Shown here: piece after piece, positions 14,660 to 21,696 of the stretch
Position numbering within the stretch: the first letter of the stretch is position 1
How the letters are laid out: the number at the start of each line of letters is the position of its first letter
From: a virus
IMG/VR virus record: IMGVR_UViG_3300044591_001583
Location: 1-44,114 of that record
Length of the DNA stretch: 44,114 bases
Strand: one strand, 5' to 3'
Position numbers and translations under genes: made by a program
Notes under the pieces: model-generated
What the model saw: the letters and a program-made list of their open reading frames with translations, nothing else
What the model was told of the DNA's origin: nothing
Databases searched by the model: none

Positions 14660-14906
14660 AGAACTAGAACAAGCAATAGAGGACAAGTTTCTAACTCCTT
14701 CCAAGTTTGCACTGGAAGTAGAGAAGATTGTTGCAGAAGAAAAGTGCAATTATATTGATGCAATTGTTCATTATTGTGAGGTGAATAATATTGAAGTGGA
14801 TTCAATTACTAAATTGATTTCTAAACCACTTAAAGAAAGATTGAAGTATGATGCCATCAATCTTAATTTTATGAAAAAAACTTCGAGAGCAAAACTTCCC
14901 CTATGA
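14646..14906 (+). CDS. 33: gp33-like late transcription co-activator
   Basis: Starting at ATG 14646 gives 86 residues (MEPSKELEQAIEDKF...), shorter than T4 gp33 (112). The core CNYIDAIVHYCEVNNIEVD and SKPLKERLKYDAINLNFMKK aligns by eye with T4 gp33 (SYLEATTAFLEENSI and EKIQSEAIDENLL). The C terminus is hydrophobic (AKLPL), like the T4 clamp-binding end (LDFLL). In T4, gp33 bridges RNA polymerase to the sliding clamp and, with gp55, enables late promoter activation. Its presence fits the many late boxes in the window. It overlaps the upstream nuclease (14 bases) and downstream gp59 (4 bases). Confidence 0.8.
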   Translation: MEPSKELEQAIEDKFLTPSKFALEVEKIVAEEKCNYIDAIVHYCEVNNIEVDSITKLISKPLKERLKYDAINLNFMKKTSRAKLPL

Positions 14907-15493
14907 GTCCTTTTGAGACATATCAACATTATCTTTCACTCAAAAGTCATTTCACAAATCCAAAATATGATTTCTTTAAGTATGGTGGGAAGTCCAGAGC
15001 AACTCTAACTTCCTTCAACAAACGCAAAGACAAATATTTCTTTGAGAAATCTTCAAGGAAATATTCCGATAAGGAAATTGTAGATTTTCTTGTATCGAAT
15101 TTTATTGCTACGGACAACCCACAAAACATATGGATTGGAGAAATTATAAATTCTGGAGAAAGAACATACACAGAGTGGATGAAACGACAGCAGAGTTTAA
15201 CCTACTTGTTCAAAGAACAATCGGAAGAATTACTCTCGGAAATCAAATTAGAAGATGCTTTCAATTGTTCGAAAGGTCATCCACCAGTACTAAAAAAATT
15301 CCTAGGCGGGAAGATTGCCCCCGAAGTTTTAGTGATTTATGATATAATCTTCCAGTTCGGGAATGTGTTTGATAAAAAACTTATGGACCCAGTGTGGGAA
15401 ACCGTAAGTTTAAAAATCAAGAAGTACAAACCATTTCTAAATATTGATAAGTTTCAGTACAAAAAACTTTTACGGGAAATTGTAAATGAGTAA
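14903..15493 (+). CDS. 59: gp59-like replicative helicase loader
   Basis: A 196-residue protein with clear T4 gp59 features: the N-terminal YQHYLSLKSHFTNPKYDFFK (T4 has YKLYLMIKQHMNGKYDVIK), KRKDKYFFEKSSRKYSDKE (T4 has KRRDKYFFQKLSEKYKLKE), NIWIGEI, and a C-terminal LKIKKYKPFLNIDKFQYKK. gp59 loads the gp41 helicase onto gp32-covered forks and recombination intermediates. It is coupled to gp33 by an ATGA overlap and to the following DUF1825 gene by an 8-base overlap. The length is slightly below T4 (217). Confidence 0.93.
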   Translation: MSPFETYQHYLSLKSHFTNPKYDFFKYGGKSRATLTSFNKRKDKYFFEKSSRKYSDKEIVDFLVSNFIATDNPQNIWIGEIINSGERTYTEWMKRQQSLTYLFKEQSEELLSEIKLEDAFNCSKGHPPVLKKFLGGKIAPEVLVIYDIIFQFGNVFDKKLMDPVWETVSLKIKKYKPFLNIDKFQYKKLLREIVNE

Positions 15494-15818
15494 ATTCTTT
15501 GATTCTGAATTGATTCAGGAAGAACTAGAAGAAATTAATGAACTTCAAAAGTTCATTTATGGAAGTATTCTTACCTTTGGTTCAATGTCCCGTGAAAATA
15601 AACTGGAACATATTGAAAAAATGACTCAGTTGTTAGAAAAACAACGCATTATGTACACAAGGCTTTCTCTTTCTGATGATCCACAAGCGATTGAGATGAA
15701 AGAGAATCTTCGCAAATCAGTTGCTCTGATGGGTTTTCCACCAGATACTGATATGAATTTACTTTTTAATAGCATGAACAAAACTATCGAGTCTCTCAAG
15801 CAATTCATTGACAAGTGA
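15486..15818 (+). CDS. DUF1825-family protein (cyanobacteria/cyanophage)
   Basis: The 110-residue protein begins MSKFFDSELIQEELEEINEL and continues with SRENKLEHIEKMTQLLEKQRIMYTRLSLSDD and FNSMNKTIESLKQFID. This matches the pattern of cyanobacterial DUF1825 proteins (FFDSELVQQE..., E-K-M/Q-x-x-L-x-E-x-x-R-I-x-x-x-R). It is entirely helical, probably a helical bundle. Function is not established. The location between gp59 and gp32 suggests a link to replication, and the -35 of the gp32 promoter overlaps its final codons. Its presence supports a cyanobacterial host. Confidence 0.8.
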   Translation: MSKFFDSELIQEELEEINELQKFIYGSILTFGSMSRENKLEHIEKMTQLLEKQRIMYTRLSLSDDPQAIEMKENLRKSVALMGFPPDTDMNLLFNSMNKTIESLKQFIDK

Positions 15819-15836
15819 GACCATTCTTGTTATAAT
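15808..15836 (+). promoter_or_regulatory. Perfect-consensus sigma70 promoter for gp32
   Basis: TTGACA (15808-15813), 17 bases and TATAAT (15831-15836), with an extended -10 TG at 15828-15829: a full match to the bacterial housekeeping promoter. Predicted start near 15843, about 37 bases before the gp32 ATG at 15880. It overlaps the stop of the DUF1825 gene. Confidence 0.88.
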
Positions 15837-15879
15837 ATCCAAGTAAATCCAAAACATCCAATTTACACAACGAATCCAA

Positions 15880-16797
15880 ATGTCTTTTTCTGATCTTAAA
15901 AAACAATCCAAACTTGGTTCCCTGACTGCTAAACTGGTCAAGGAAGTCGAAAAAATGAATAATACGGCATCATCGGGTGATGATCGCGTGTGGAAACTCG
16001 AATGCGATAAGAGTGGTAACGGTTATGCCGTCATTCGTTTTCTTCCTGCTCCTAACGGTGAAGATCTGCCGTTTGTGAAACTCTATTCTCATGCCTTCCA
16101 AGGTCCTGGCGGTTGGTATATTGAGAACTCCCTGACCACTCTCAATCAAAAGGATCCTGTGTCGGAACTAAACTCTGAACTCTGGAACAACGGCACCGAT
16201 GCTGGAAAAGAAATTGCTCGTAAGCAGAAGCGCAAATTGACTTATGTGAGCAACATTTATGTGGTCAAAGATCCTGCAAATCCTGCTAATGAAGGTAAAG
16301 TATTCCTTTATAAGTTTGGTAAGAAAATCTTTGATAAGATTACTGCTGCAATGCAACCAGAATTTGAGGATGAGACTCCCATTGATCCGTTTGACTTTTG
16401 GCAGGGTGCTAATTTCAAATTGAAGGCAAAAAACGTTGCTGGTTATCGCAATTATGATTCCAGTGAGTTTGCCGCACAAGGTTCTCTGCTGGATGATGAT
16501 GATGCAATGGAAGCAATCTGGAAGAAGCAATATTCTCTTGCCGAACTCGTTGCTGCTGACCAGTTCAAGTCCTATGATGAACTGAAGAAGCGTCTTGATT
16601 ATGTTCTTGGTAACAAAGGTGCTCGTCGCCAAGATCCTGAAGTTGCTGATGAAGAAGAGACTTCTCGTGGTCCAGTTCGTGACCTTGATGAAGATCTTCG
16701 CACCGAACTTAGGAATCTGACTCCTACTAAGTCTTCTTCTTTTGATGAAGAAGATGAAGATGATACCTTGTCGTATTTTGCAAAACTTGCTGAGTGA
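15880..16797 (+). CDS. 32: gp32 single-stranded DNA-binding protein
   Basis: The 305-residue protein has the T4 gp32 layout. A short basic N-terminal B domain (SFSDLKKQSKLGSLTAKLVK) is followed by the OB-fold core (VWKLECDKSGNGYAVIRFLP, KLYSHAFQGPGGWYIENSLT, RKQKRKLTYVSNIYVVKDP, FKLKAKNVAGYRNYDSSEF). It ends with an acidic C-terminal tail, SSSFDEEDEDDTLSYFAKL, which in T4 recruits partner replication proteins. It coats single-stranded DNA in replication, recombination and repair. The perfect promoter upstream implies high early expression. Its stop overlaps the GTG start of the Mom-like gene. Confidence 0.96.
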   Translation: MSFSDLKKQSKLGSLTAKLVKEVEKMNNTASSGDDRVWKLECDKSGNGYAVIRFLPAPNGEDLPFVKLYSHAFQGPGGWYIENSLTTLNQKDPVSELNSELWNNGTDAGKEIARKQKRKLTYVSNIYVVKDPANPANEGKVFLYKFGKKIFDKITAAMQPEFEDETPIDPFDFWQGANFKLKAKNVAGYRNYDSSEFAAQGSLLDDDDAMEAIWKKQYSLAELVAADQFKSYDELKKRLDYVLGNKGARRQDPEVADEEETSRGPVRDLDEDLRTELRNLTPTKSSSFDEEDEDDTLSYFAKLAE

Positions 16798-17411
16798 AAT
16801 CAGATTACACTATTGAACGTGTAAGTAAATCCGAAGCCGCAGAGTTACTTCTGCGGTTTCATTATCTTAAGGACTTTTCAAAGGGATTTAAGTCTGGGTA
16901 TAATTACGGTCTTTATAAGAATAATGATTTTTGCCCATTGAATATTGGTGGTATTCAGGGAGTCTGTGTGTTCACTGGACTCCCTGTTCCAGAAATTGCC
17001 CAAGGTGCTTTTGGATTGGAACGTAATAAACAGCAAGGATTATTTGAACTTTCGCGCCTCTGCATCCACCCAGACACACAATCTGTGGAGCATAATATCA
17101 CTTCTTGGTTTGTTTCAAGATCGATTAGACAGTTACGGAAGGATACTGAAGTTAAAGCAATCATCTCTTACGCTGATAGTGATTTCCATAATGGCACAAT
17201 CTATCGCGCTTGTAATTTTAAATATTGCGGACTCACAGACCCAAAGAAGGATTTCTACTTTGCAGATGGAACTAAACACTCTAGAGGCAAAATTAAAGGT
17301 GCTGCAGGAGAATGGAAAGACCGCTCCCGCAAGCACCGATATGTGATGGTGTTTGATAAGAGTCTAGAACTCTTATGGCATAGTGACCCTAGTATTCTCA
17401 GTACGAATTAA
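16794..17411 (+). CDS. Mom-like acyltransferase, possible DNA adenine modification enzyme
   Basis: Starts with GTG at 16794, overlapping the gp32 stop (GTGA), giving 205 residues. The sequence has a GNAT-like layout and the pattern of phage Mu Mom: RFHYLKDFSKG near the N terminus, GVCVFTGLPVPEIAQGAFG, LFELSRLCIHPDTQ (about residues 82-95), IISYADSDFHNGTIYRACNF (about 122-141) and a basic C terminus GEWKDRSRKHRYVMVF. Mu Mom converts adenine to an N6-carbamoylmethyl derivative and protects against restriction. Placement directly after gp32 in the DNA cluster fits a DNA-modifying role. Active chemistry here is inference. The 3-prime end overlaps convergent gp53 by 39 bases. Confidence 0.75.
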   Translation: MKSDYTIERVSKSEAAELLLRFHYLKDFSKGFKSGYNYGLYKNNDFCPLNIGGIQGVCVFTGLPVPEIAQGAFGLERNKQQGLFELSRLCIHPDTQSVEHNITSWFVSRSIRQLRKDTEVKAIISYADSDFHNGTIYRACNFKYCGLTDPKKDFYFADGTKHSRGKIKGAAGEWKDRSRKHRYVMVFDKSLELLWHSDPSILSTN

Positions 17412-18026
17412 AGTTTTATCGATATATTGCGAAGATTTATCATAATACATAATCTTTCTCATATCATTTAGATATTGTTGAAGATAATTTGCTTTTAAAA
17501 TATAAATGGTCCTTTTTTCATTATTTTTTCTAACCTCATACTCATAATTACTAATTCCAATAACTGGTGCAGGAGTAATATTTTGAGTTGGAATGTATGG
17601 ATCTGGAATTGTGAAATTATAATCTACAACTTTACCCGCAGGAAGAATTAAACGACCCTGTGAGTCCTTAACTTCTTTAGTTTCATAATGATGTAAAGCA
17701 TTTAATTGAGTTCCATAAATTTCTTCAGCATAATTATAAACATCTTTATCAGATAAAGGCCATTCATTTCTAATATTCACAATTCCGGCAGTTAAAATTA
17801 CAACCCAATCTAAATCTGGTTTACCATAAAGTTCTTCTGCTACAGTATCGGGACGAGCACCATCTTGAATTTGATACTTATTAAAGAGAGTAAAAACATT
17901 TTGAAGATCATCACGAAGTTTAACTCTGCGAAATAAATTCTTTGCACGAACATAAGCATCCGAAGATATTCTATCAACAAAAGGTGATTGATATTCTAAA
18001 TCTGGTAGTTCTCTGAAATATCCCAT
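17373..18026 (-). CDS. 53: gp53-like baseplate wedge protein
   Basis: A 217-residue minus-strand protein. The N-terminal motif VRAKNLFRRVKLRDD and YQIQDGARPDTVAEELYGKPDLDWVVILTAGI (read about residues 50-81) are typical of T4 gp53, where the A/D-x-x-YG-x-x-x-x-W-x-I-L block is characteristic. gp53 links wedges into the hexagonal baseplate. It follows gp48 with a one-base overlap and converges on the Mom-like gene, overlapping it by 39 bases with no obvious bidirectional terminator. Confidence 0.92.
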   Translation of the reverse strand: MGYFRELPDLEYQSPFVDRISSDAYVRAKNLFRRVKLRDDLQNVFTLFNKYQIQDGARPDTVAEELYGKPDLDWVVILTAGIVNIRNEWPLSDKDVYNYAEEIYGTQLNALHHYETKEVKDSQGRLILPAGKVVDYNFTIPDPYIPTQNITPAPVIGISNYEYEVRKNNEKRTIYILKANYLQQYLNDMRKIMYYDKSSQYIDKTLIRTENTRVTMP

Positions 18027-18910
18027 TAGTATCCAACTCCATCTGTTAAAGGAATTTTATTATAATCTTCAAAGTAAATTGGATTCAGTTCTTGGAATGA
18101 AAGTGTAAGTTTCATATGAACTGGAGTTGCATCTTCATAAGTTGCATAAACCCCAGATCCAGTATAATCTACTATCATGTTTACCAATGCACATGGTTTA
18201 AATGAATGAAGGAATGGGTGTTTTTTATTCCCCGATTTATAAGTTAATTGGAATATTTCTGGAGAACTAATAAAAAGACCAGCACCAGTTCCACTTGAGG
18301 TTTTAGCTGCCATTGATGCTTTGAAGGTTCTTATAATATTTTTAACTGCCGTTGCTTCTTTTTCTTCTCTTGGTGCAAGATTGAATGAAAAATTAAAAGA
18401 TCTTAATTGAACTCCTTGAAATAAAAGTTCCATATTTGGGTTAAGAACCTGACCAGAAGTTCTTGCGAGAACTCCTTCTGCACTCACATTTCCACCAAGA
18501 GTTCCAACTGCTTTTGCTGACATATAACTAGTAACTAAATCTTGCCCATTTCCATTTGTAAGAGCGGATTTGAAAGCACCTGCCATTTGTGAAACTTTAG
18601 TTAATGGATTTTCTCCTTGCATTACACCTTGCGCTAAACCAACTCCCGCAGCTTCTAAAGGATTTATGGTATCTTCTCCCCATTTAACCATATTAGTATC
18701 AGAAATTCCCTGTGGCATGGGAAGCAAAATTTGATACAATGGATTTTTTAAACTTTGAGATTCTAATGCTTCTGTGGAAGTTCTTTGAAGTAGACTAGAA
18801 CCTGATAAATCTACACCTGGAGGAACATAATCGACGACAAGAATCTCAAGATAATCATCTAATTTGTCTAATTTTTTTAATGGATATCTATAAGACCCTT
18901 TAAGTGCCAT
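18026..18910 (-). CDS. 48: gp48-like baseplate tail tube cap protein
   Basis: A 294-residue minus-strand protein whose C-terminal half has the tube-like block ELLFQGVQLRSFNFSFNL followed by APREEKEATAVKNIIRTFKASM (about residues 162-205), closely resembling T4 gp48 (ELMF...LRSF.F.F...R..EE...I..IIRTFK). A final block GVYATYEDATPVHMKLTLSF is typical of tube-fold proteins. In T4, gp48 caps the baseplate hub and starts tube assembly. A late box lies just upstream. The adjacent gp53 and gp4 genes confirm the tail/head-completion context. Confidence 0.88.
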   Translation of the reverse strand: MALKGSYRYPLKKLDKLDDYLEILVVDYVPPGVDLSGSSLLQRTSTEALESQSLKNPLYQILLPMPQGISDTNMVKWGEDTINPLEAAGVGLAQGVMQGENPLTKVSQMAGAFKSALTNGNGQDLVTSYMSAKAVGTLGGNVSAEGVLARTSGQVLNPNMELLFQGVQLRSFNFSFNLAPREEKEATAVKNIIRTFKASMAAKTSSGTGAGLFISSPEIFQLTYKSGNKKHPFLHSFKPCALVNMIVDYTGSGVYATYEDATPVHMKLTLSFQELNPIYFEDYNKIPLTDGVGY

Positions 18911-18924
18911 TTATTTTTTCTAAC

Positions 18925-18931
18925 TATTTAG
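18925..18931 (-). promoter_or_regulatory. Minus-strand late promoter box CTAAATA
   Basis: CTAAATA on the minus strand (18931 back to 18925) lies 14 bases before the gp48 ATG at 18910, in the 22-base gap after the preceding gene. The predicted leader would be only about 8 bases. Confidence 0.55.
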
Positions 18932-18932
18932 A

Positions 18933-19433
18933 CTAGGTTGACAGTATTTTCCTATATGGAACATCATGAAGATAATCAAATTCTTCACCTTTTTGAACTC
19001 TATGAAAAACTCCAGTGACATTTTCCCAGAGATAATTTCTGTGATCCGGCCAATGAACATTAAATCCTTTAAAACCAGAAAGATTGACTGATTCGACCAT
19101 TAATAATGGATGTTGATCATAAAAAATTCTTGGAGTGATTGCTGTATAAATGAAGGTATATATATTTCCTGGTCTTGGATATGGTTCAGTATCATCAAAT
19201 ATTCTTTGAATAATTGCCATAAGTTCATCTGGACTATCAGTTGCTTGAGAAATTGCTTCATCTAGCATTTGAACTCTACTTAACTTTTTAGTAGGTACTT
19301 CTATTCTTTGTAAGTCTTCTAAAGTTTCTTCTTGTTGTATCGCACTTTTTTGTTGCTCAGAAAGTTTTTCTCTTTGACTTGTAAGAAGAGATTTAATTTT
19401 TCCTTTTGGAATTTTACTTACTTTTCTTGCCAT
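18933..19433 (-). CDS. Conserved structural-cluster protein, unknown
   Basis: I place the start at the ATG at 19433, giving 166 residues (MARKVSKIPKGKIKSLLT...). The first 60 residues are charged and helical (LTSQREKLSEQQKSAIQQEE). The rest holds a small beta-rich domain with FDDTEPYPRPGNIYTFIYTA, FKGFNVHWPDHRNYLWENV and a Tyr/His-rich C terminus. Start and gp4 stop overlap by one base. Tight packing between gp4 and gp48 suggests a baseplate, tail or head-completion role, but I do not recognise a family. Confidence 0.75.
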   Translation of the reverse strand: MARKVSKIPKGKIKSLLTSQREKLSEQQKSAIQQEETLEDLQRIEVPTKKLSRVQMLDEAISQATDSPDELMAIIQRIFDDTEPYPRPGNIYTFIYTAITPRIFYDQHPLLMVESVNLSGFKGFNVHWPDHRNYLWENVTGVFHRVQKGEEFDYLHDVPYRKILST

Positions 19434-19870
19434 CAATTAATACCTAATTCGTTTTCGGTAAGAACTTTAAATTCCAATCCACGATCCGCACAAAATTCTC
19501 TAGCAGCTTTCCATTTTGCTTGATTCTTTGCGTATTCTACAACTTCAAAAATATATCCTTTTGTTTTTCTTTTTTGTGGTGTTGGTTCTATTGTTTGTTT
19601 TTTTGGTTTAATCTCAATAATATATTTTTTAACTTGCCCATTACTTTCTTTTACTTTGATATAAAAATCTGGATAATATCTATGAATCTTATTATCTACA
19701 GGAGATCTATATGGTAATGCAATTTCTTCACTTCCCCATTCTAAAATATTTTCATTAAGGTCACAATATTTCATGAAACGACGCTCCCACAAAGACCTAT
19801 AAATGATATTACTATAATCTCCTCGGTATTTCTGTGGGTTGGTTGGTTGATATTTTCCTTTATACGACAT
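19433..19870 (-). CDS. 4: gp4-like head completion protein (nuclease fold)
   Basis: The 145-residue protein opens SYKGKYQPTNPQKYRGD and has YRSLWERRFMKYCDLN (about residues 25-40) followed by HRYYPDFYIKV and KKYIIEIKPKKQ. PDF...EIK is the PD-(D/E)XK nuclease motif seen in T4 gp4 (also called gp50/65). T4 gp4 is needed to complete filled heads so tails can attach. The length is close to T4 (150). It is the first gene of the minus-strand block and has a CTAAATA late box facing it at 19897-19903. Confidence 0.92.
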   Translation of the reverse strand: MSYKGKYQPTNPQKYRGDYSNIIYRSLWERRFMKYCDLNENILEWGSEEIALPYRSPVDNKIHRYYPDFYIKVKESNGQVKKYIIEIKPKKQTIEPTPQKRKTKGYIFEVVEYAKNQAKWKAAREFCADRGLEFKVLTENELGIN

Positions 19871-19903
19871 CTAAATATAGTATAAGACCTTAAGAGTATT
19901 TAG
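19871..19903. promoter_or_regulatory. Head-to-head pair of identical late boxes
   Basis: CTAAATA on the plus strand (19871-19877) and CTAAATA on the minus strand (19903 back to 19897) form an inverted repeat with 19 bases between. Each points toward its gene (19905 plus, 19870 minus) through the other box, so predicted start sites (about 19884 and 19890) lie between them and the two transcripts overlap. Confidence 0.65.
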
Positions 19904-19904
19904 A

Positions 19905-20774
19905 GTGTCTACTGCCCGCCCTCGCAAGATATCACAAATTAAACCAATTTTCGGTAATCTTGCACAAACTTCTCATTATCATGTTTCTTTTGGAGCATTA
20001 TCACGCCCTCTTCAAAATCACTTAAGTTTAAGAGGTGTTGATTGGGCATTTGTTGCCGAAAATGCGGGATTATTGTGCTCTTCTGCATCATTACCAGGTA
20101 GTAGTATAGGAACGTCAGATATTGTTGGTGATGTTAGTGGAGTGGCTGAAAAAATGGCCAATAGCAGAGTATTTACTGCATTAGATCTAACATTTTATGT
20201 CGATAAAGAATATAAAATGATTAAATTTTTAGAGCATTGGATAGAATTTATTGCTAGTGGATCTGGAGCAAATTTAATAGATGAGGGATATTTTTTCAGA
20301 ATGAAATATCCAAAGGATTATAAATCAGATACTGTTAAAATTTTAAAATTTGATAGAGATTATAATAATGAAATTGAGTATAACTTTTTTAAATTATTTC
20401 CAACCACAATGTATTCTCCGACAGTTGCATATAATGAGACTCAAATATTAACTGTAACTGCATCATTTAATTATGAAAGATATGTTTGTGGATCTACTAG
20501 AAGTATAGATATTTCTTATTTAAGAAGTAATAATTTAATACCTCAAAATGTAACTGCATCAACATCATCATCAACATCTACACCCAAAAATAATTCTAAT
20601 AGACTTGCAACTGGAAGAGAAGAAATGATTTGGAGAAATCTTAATCAAGGTACTGGAAGATTGGATGATCCAAGACCAAGAGGAATTGGTGGGCCTATTA
20701 ATCCTAGTCCAGATGCAAAAGCAGTTTCTAATAGTTCTAGTCCAAATAATTCTAGTTGGTTTAGAACACTATAA
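19905..20774 (+). CDS. Tail tube/baseplate tube-fold protein, gp54-like
   Basis: Starts with GTG at 19905, giving 289 residues. The core (about residues 45-205) looks like a tail-tube fold: LCSSASLPGSSIGTSDIVGD, then a long strand-turn-helix FTALDLTFYVDKEYKMIKFLEHWIEFI and ILTVTASFNYERYVCGST. These features are shared by T4 gp19 and gp54. The C-terminal 70 residues are Ser/Asn-rich and probably disordered. Position beside hub genes favours the gp54-type tube initiator over the main tube protein. The late box at 19871 precedes it. Confidence 0.6.
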   Translation: MSTARPRKISQIKPIFGNLAQTSHYHVSFGALSRPLQNHLSLRGVDWAFVAENAGLLCSSASLPGSSIGTSDIVGDVSGVAEKMANSRVFTALDLTFYVDKEYKMIKFLEHWIEFIASGSGANLIDEGYFFRMKYPKDYKSDTVKILKFDRDYNNEIEYNFFKLFPTTMYSPTVAYNETQILTVTASFNYERYVCGSTRSIDISYLRSNNLIPQNVTASTSSSTSTPKNNSNRLATGREEMIWRNLNQGTGRLDDPRPRGIGGPINPSPDAKAVSNSSSPNNSSWFRTL

Positions 20775-20777
20775 ATA
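20770..20777 (+). promoter_or_regulatory. Consensus late promoter TATAAATA
   Basis: A perfect TATAAATA spans the stop codon of the preceding gene and lies 26 bases before the ATG at 20804. It probably drives the hub gene series that follows. Confidence 0.75.
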
Positions 20778-20803
20778 ACAGCATCTGAATTCTATAGGAC
20801 ATT

Positions 20804-21523
20804 ATGCCTTTACCAAAGATTGCGACTCCAATTTATGAGTTGGAAATTCCATCATTAAAAAAGAAAATTAGATATCGTCCATTTTTAGTTAAAGAAGAAA
20901 AGATCCTCATTATTGCAATGGAGAGTGAGGATAGTAAGCAAATTGCAAATGCAGTCAAGACTGTAATTTCTAACTGTATTTTGAGTAAAGGAATTAAGAT
21001 TGATGATCTTTCAACATTTGATATTGAATATTTGTTCTTAAATATTCGTGGTAAATCTGTTGGTGAGACTGTTGATGTATTAATTACGTGTCCAGATGAT
21101 GGAGTAACAAAAGTTCCTGTCAGTATCAATTTAGATGAGATTTTAGTACAGGAGCAAGAAGGACATACTAGAGATATTAAATTAGATGATACTTTAACCA
21201 TGAGAATGAAGTATCCTTCCATGGCAGAATTTATTAAAAATAATTTTAATAGTGGAGAAGGAATTGGTGTTAATGAATCCTTCGATCTAATTTGTTCATG
21301 TATTGATCAGGTATATTCTGAAGAAGAGTCATGGATTGGAAGCGAATGTTCAAAGAAAGAACTTTCGGAATTTGTTGAACAATTGAGTTCAAAGCAATTC
21401 AAAGAAATTGAGAAGTTTTTTGAAACAATGCCAAAACTTTCTCATAATATTAAAATTAAAAATCCAAATACTGATGTTGAAAGTGAAGTTGTACTGGAGG
21501 GACTTCCTGCTTTTTTCGTGTAA
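20804..21523 (+). CDS. 26: gp26-like baseplate hub protein
   Basis: A 239-residue protein with the T4_baseplate (gp26) pattern: an N-terminal MPLPKIATPIYELEIPSLKK, then KIRYRPFLVKEEKILIIAME (about residues 20-39), and IDDLSTFDIEYLFLNIRGKS with VLITCPDDGV (about 66-105). The R-P-F-L-V-K-E-E-K-x-L and D-x-E-Y-L/I-F-x-x-I-R blocks are typical. The Cys-containing motif could hold a zinc-like turn, as often seen in this family. gp26 is required for hub assembly in T4. The next gene, a 56-residue protein, is the expected partner. Confidence 0.85.
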   Translation: MPLPKIATPIYELEIPSLKKKIRYRPFLVKEEKILIIAMESEDSKQIANAVKTVISNCILSKGIKIDDLSTFDIEYLFLNIRGKSVGETVDVLITCPDDGVTKVPVSINLDEILVQEQEGHTRDIKLDDTLTMRMKYPSMAEFIKNNFNSGEGIGVNESFDLICSCIDQVYSEEESWIGSECSKKELSEFVEQLSSKQFKEIEKFFETMPKLSHNIKIKNPNTDVESEVVLEGLPAFFV

Positions 21524-21525
21524 GT

Positions 21526-21696
21526 ATGGCGCATAATGATCTTGCGTCATACTTCCGAACTAATTTTTCCTTGATGCAACACCATAAATATTCATTAACA
21601 GAGCTTGAAAATATGATTCCTTGGGAAAAGGAAATTTACATTACACTTTTACAACAATATATTGAAGAAGAAAATCTTAAAAATCAACAATCCTAA
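21526..21696 (+). CDS. Small hub assembly protein (gp51/chaperone-like)
   Basis: A 56-residue gene with ATG at 21526 and TAA at 21694-21696. The protein begins MAHNDLASYFRTNFSLMQHH and continues with LTELENMIPWEKEIYITLLQ. The pattern E-L-x-x-M-x-P-W-E-x-x-I-Y is found in small proteins next to gp26-type genes, and in tail-assembly chaperones where the second protein is tiny. It starts 2 bases after gp26 and its stop overlaps the next start by one base, so it is certainly part of the operon. Confidence 0.7.
   Translation: MAHNDLASYFRTNFSLMQHHKYSLTELENMIPWEKEIYITLLQQYIEEENLKNQQS

Noticed and set aside
15343-15348. TATAAT inside gp59
   Set aside because: The nearest -35-like TTGCCC is 22 bases away, outside the usual spacing, and the site is coding.
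21584-21590. ATAAATA inside the 56-residue hub gene
   Set aside because: It is within coding sequence and more than 100 bases from the next start, so it is probably a chance match.
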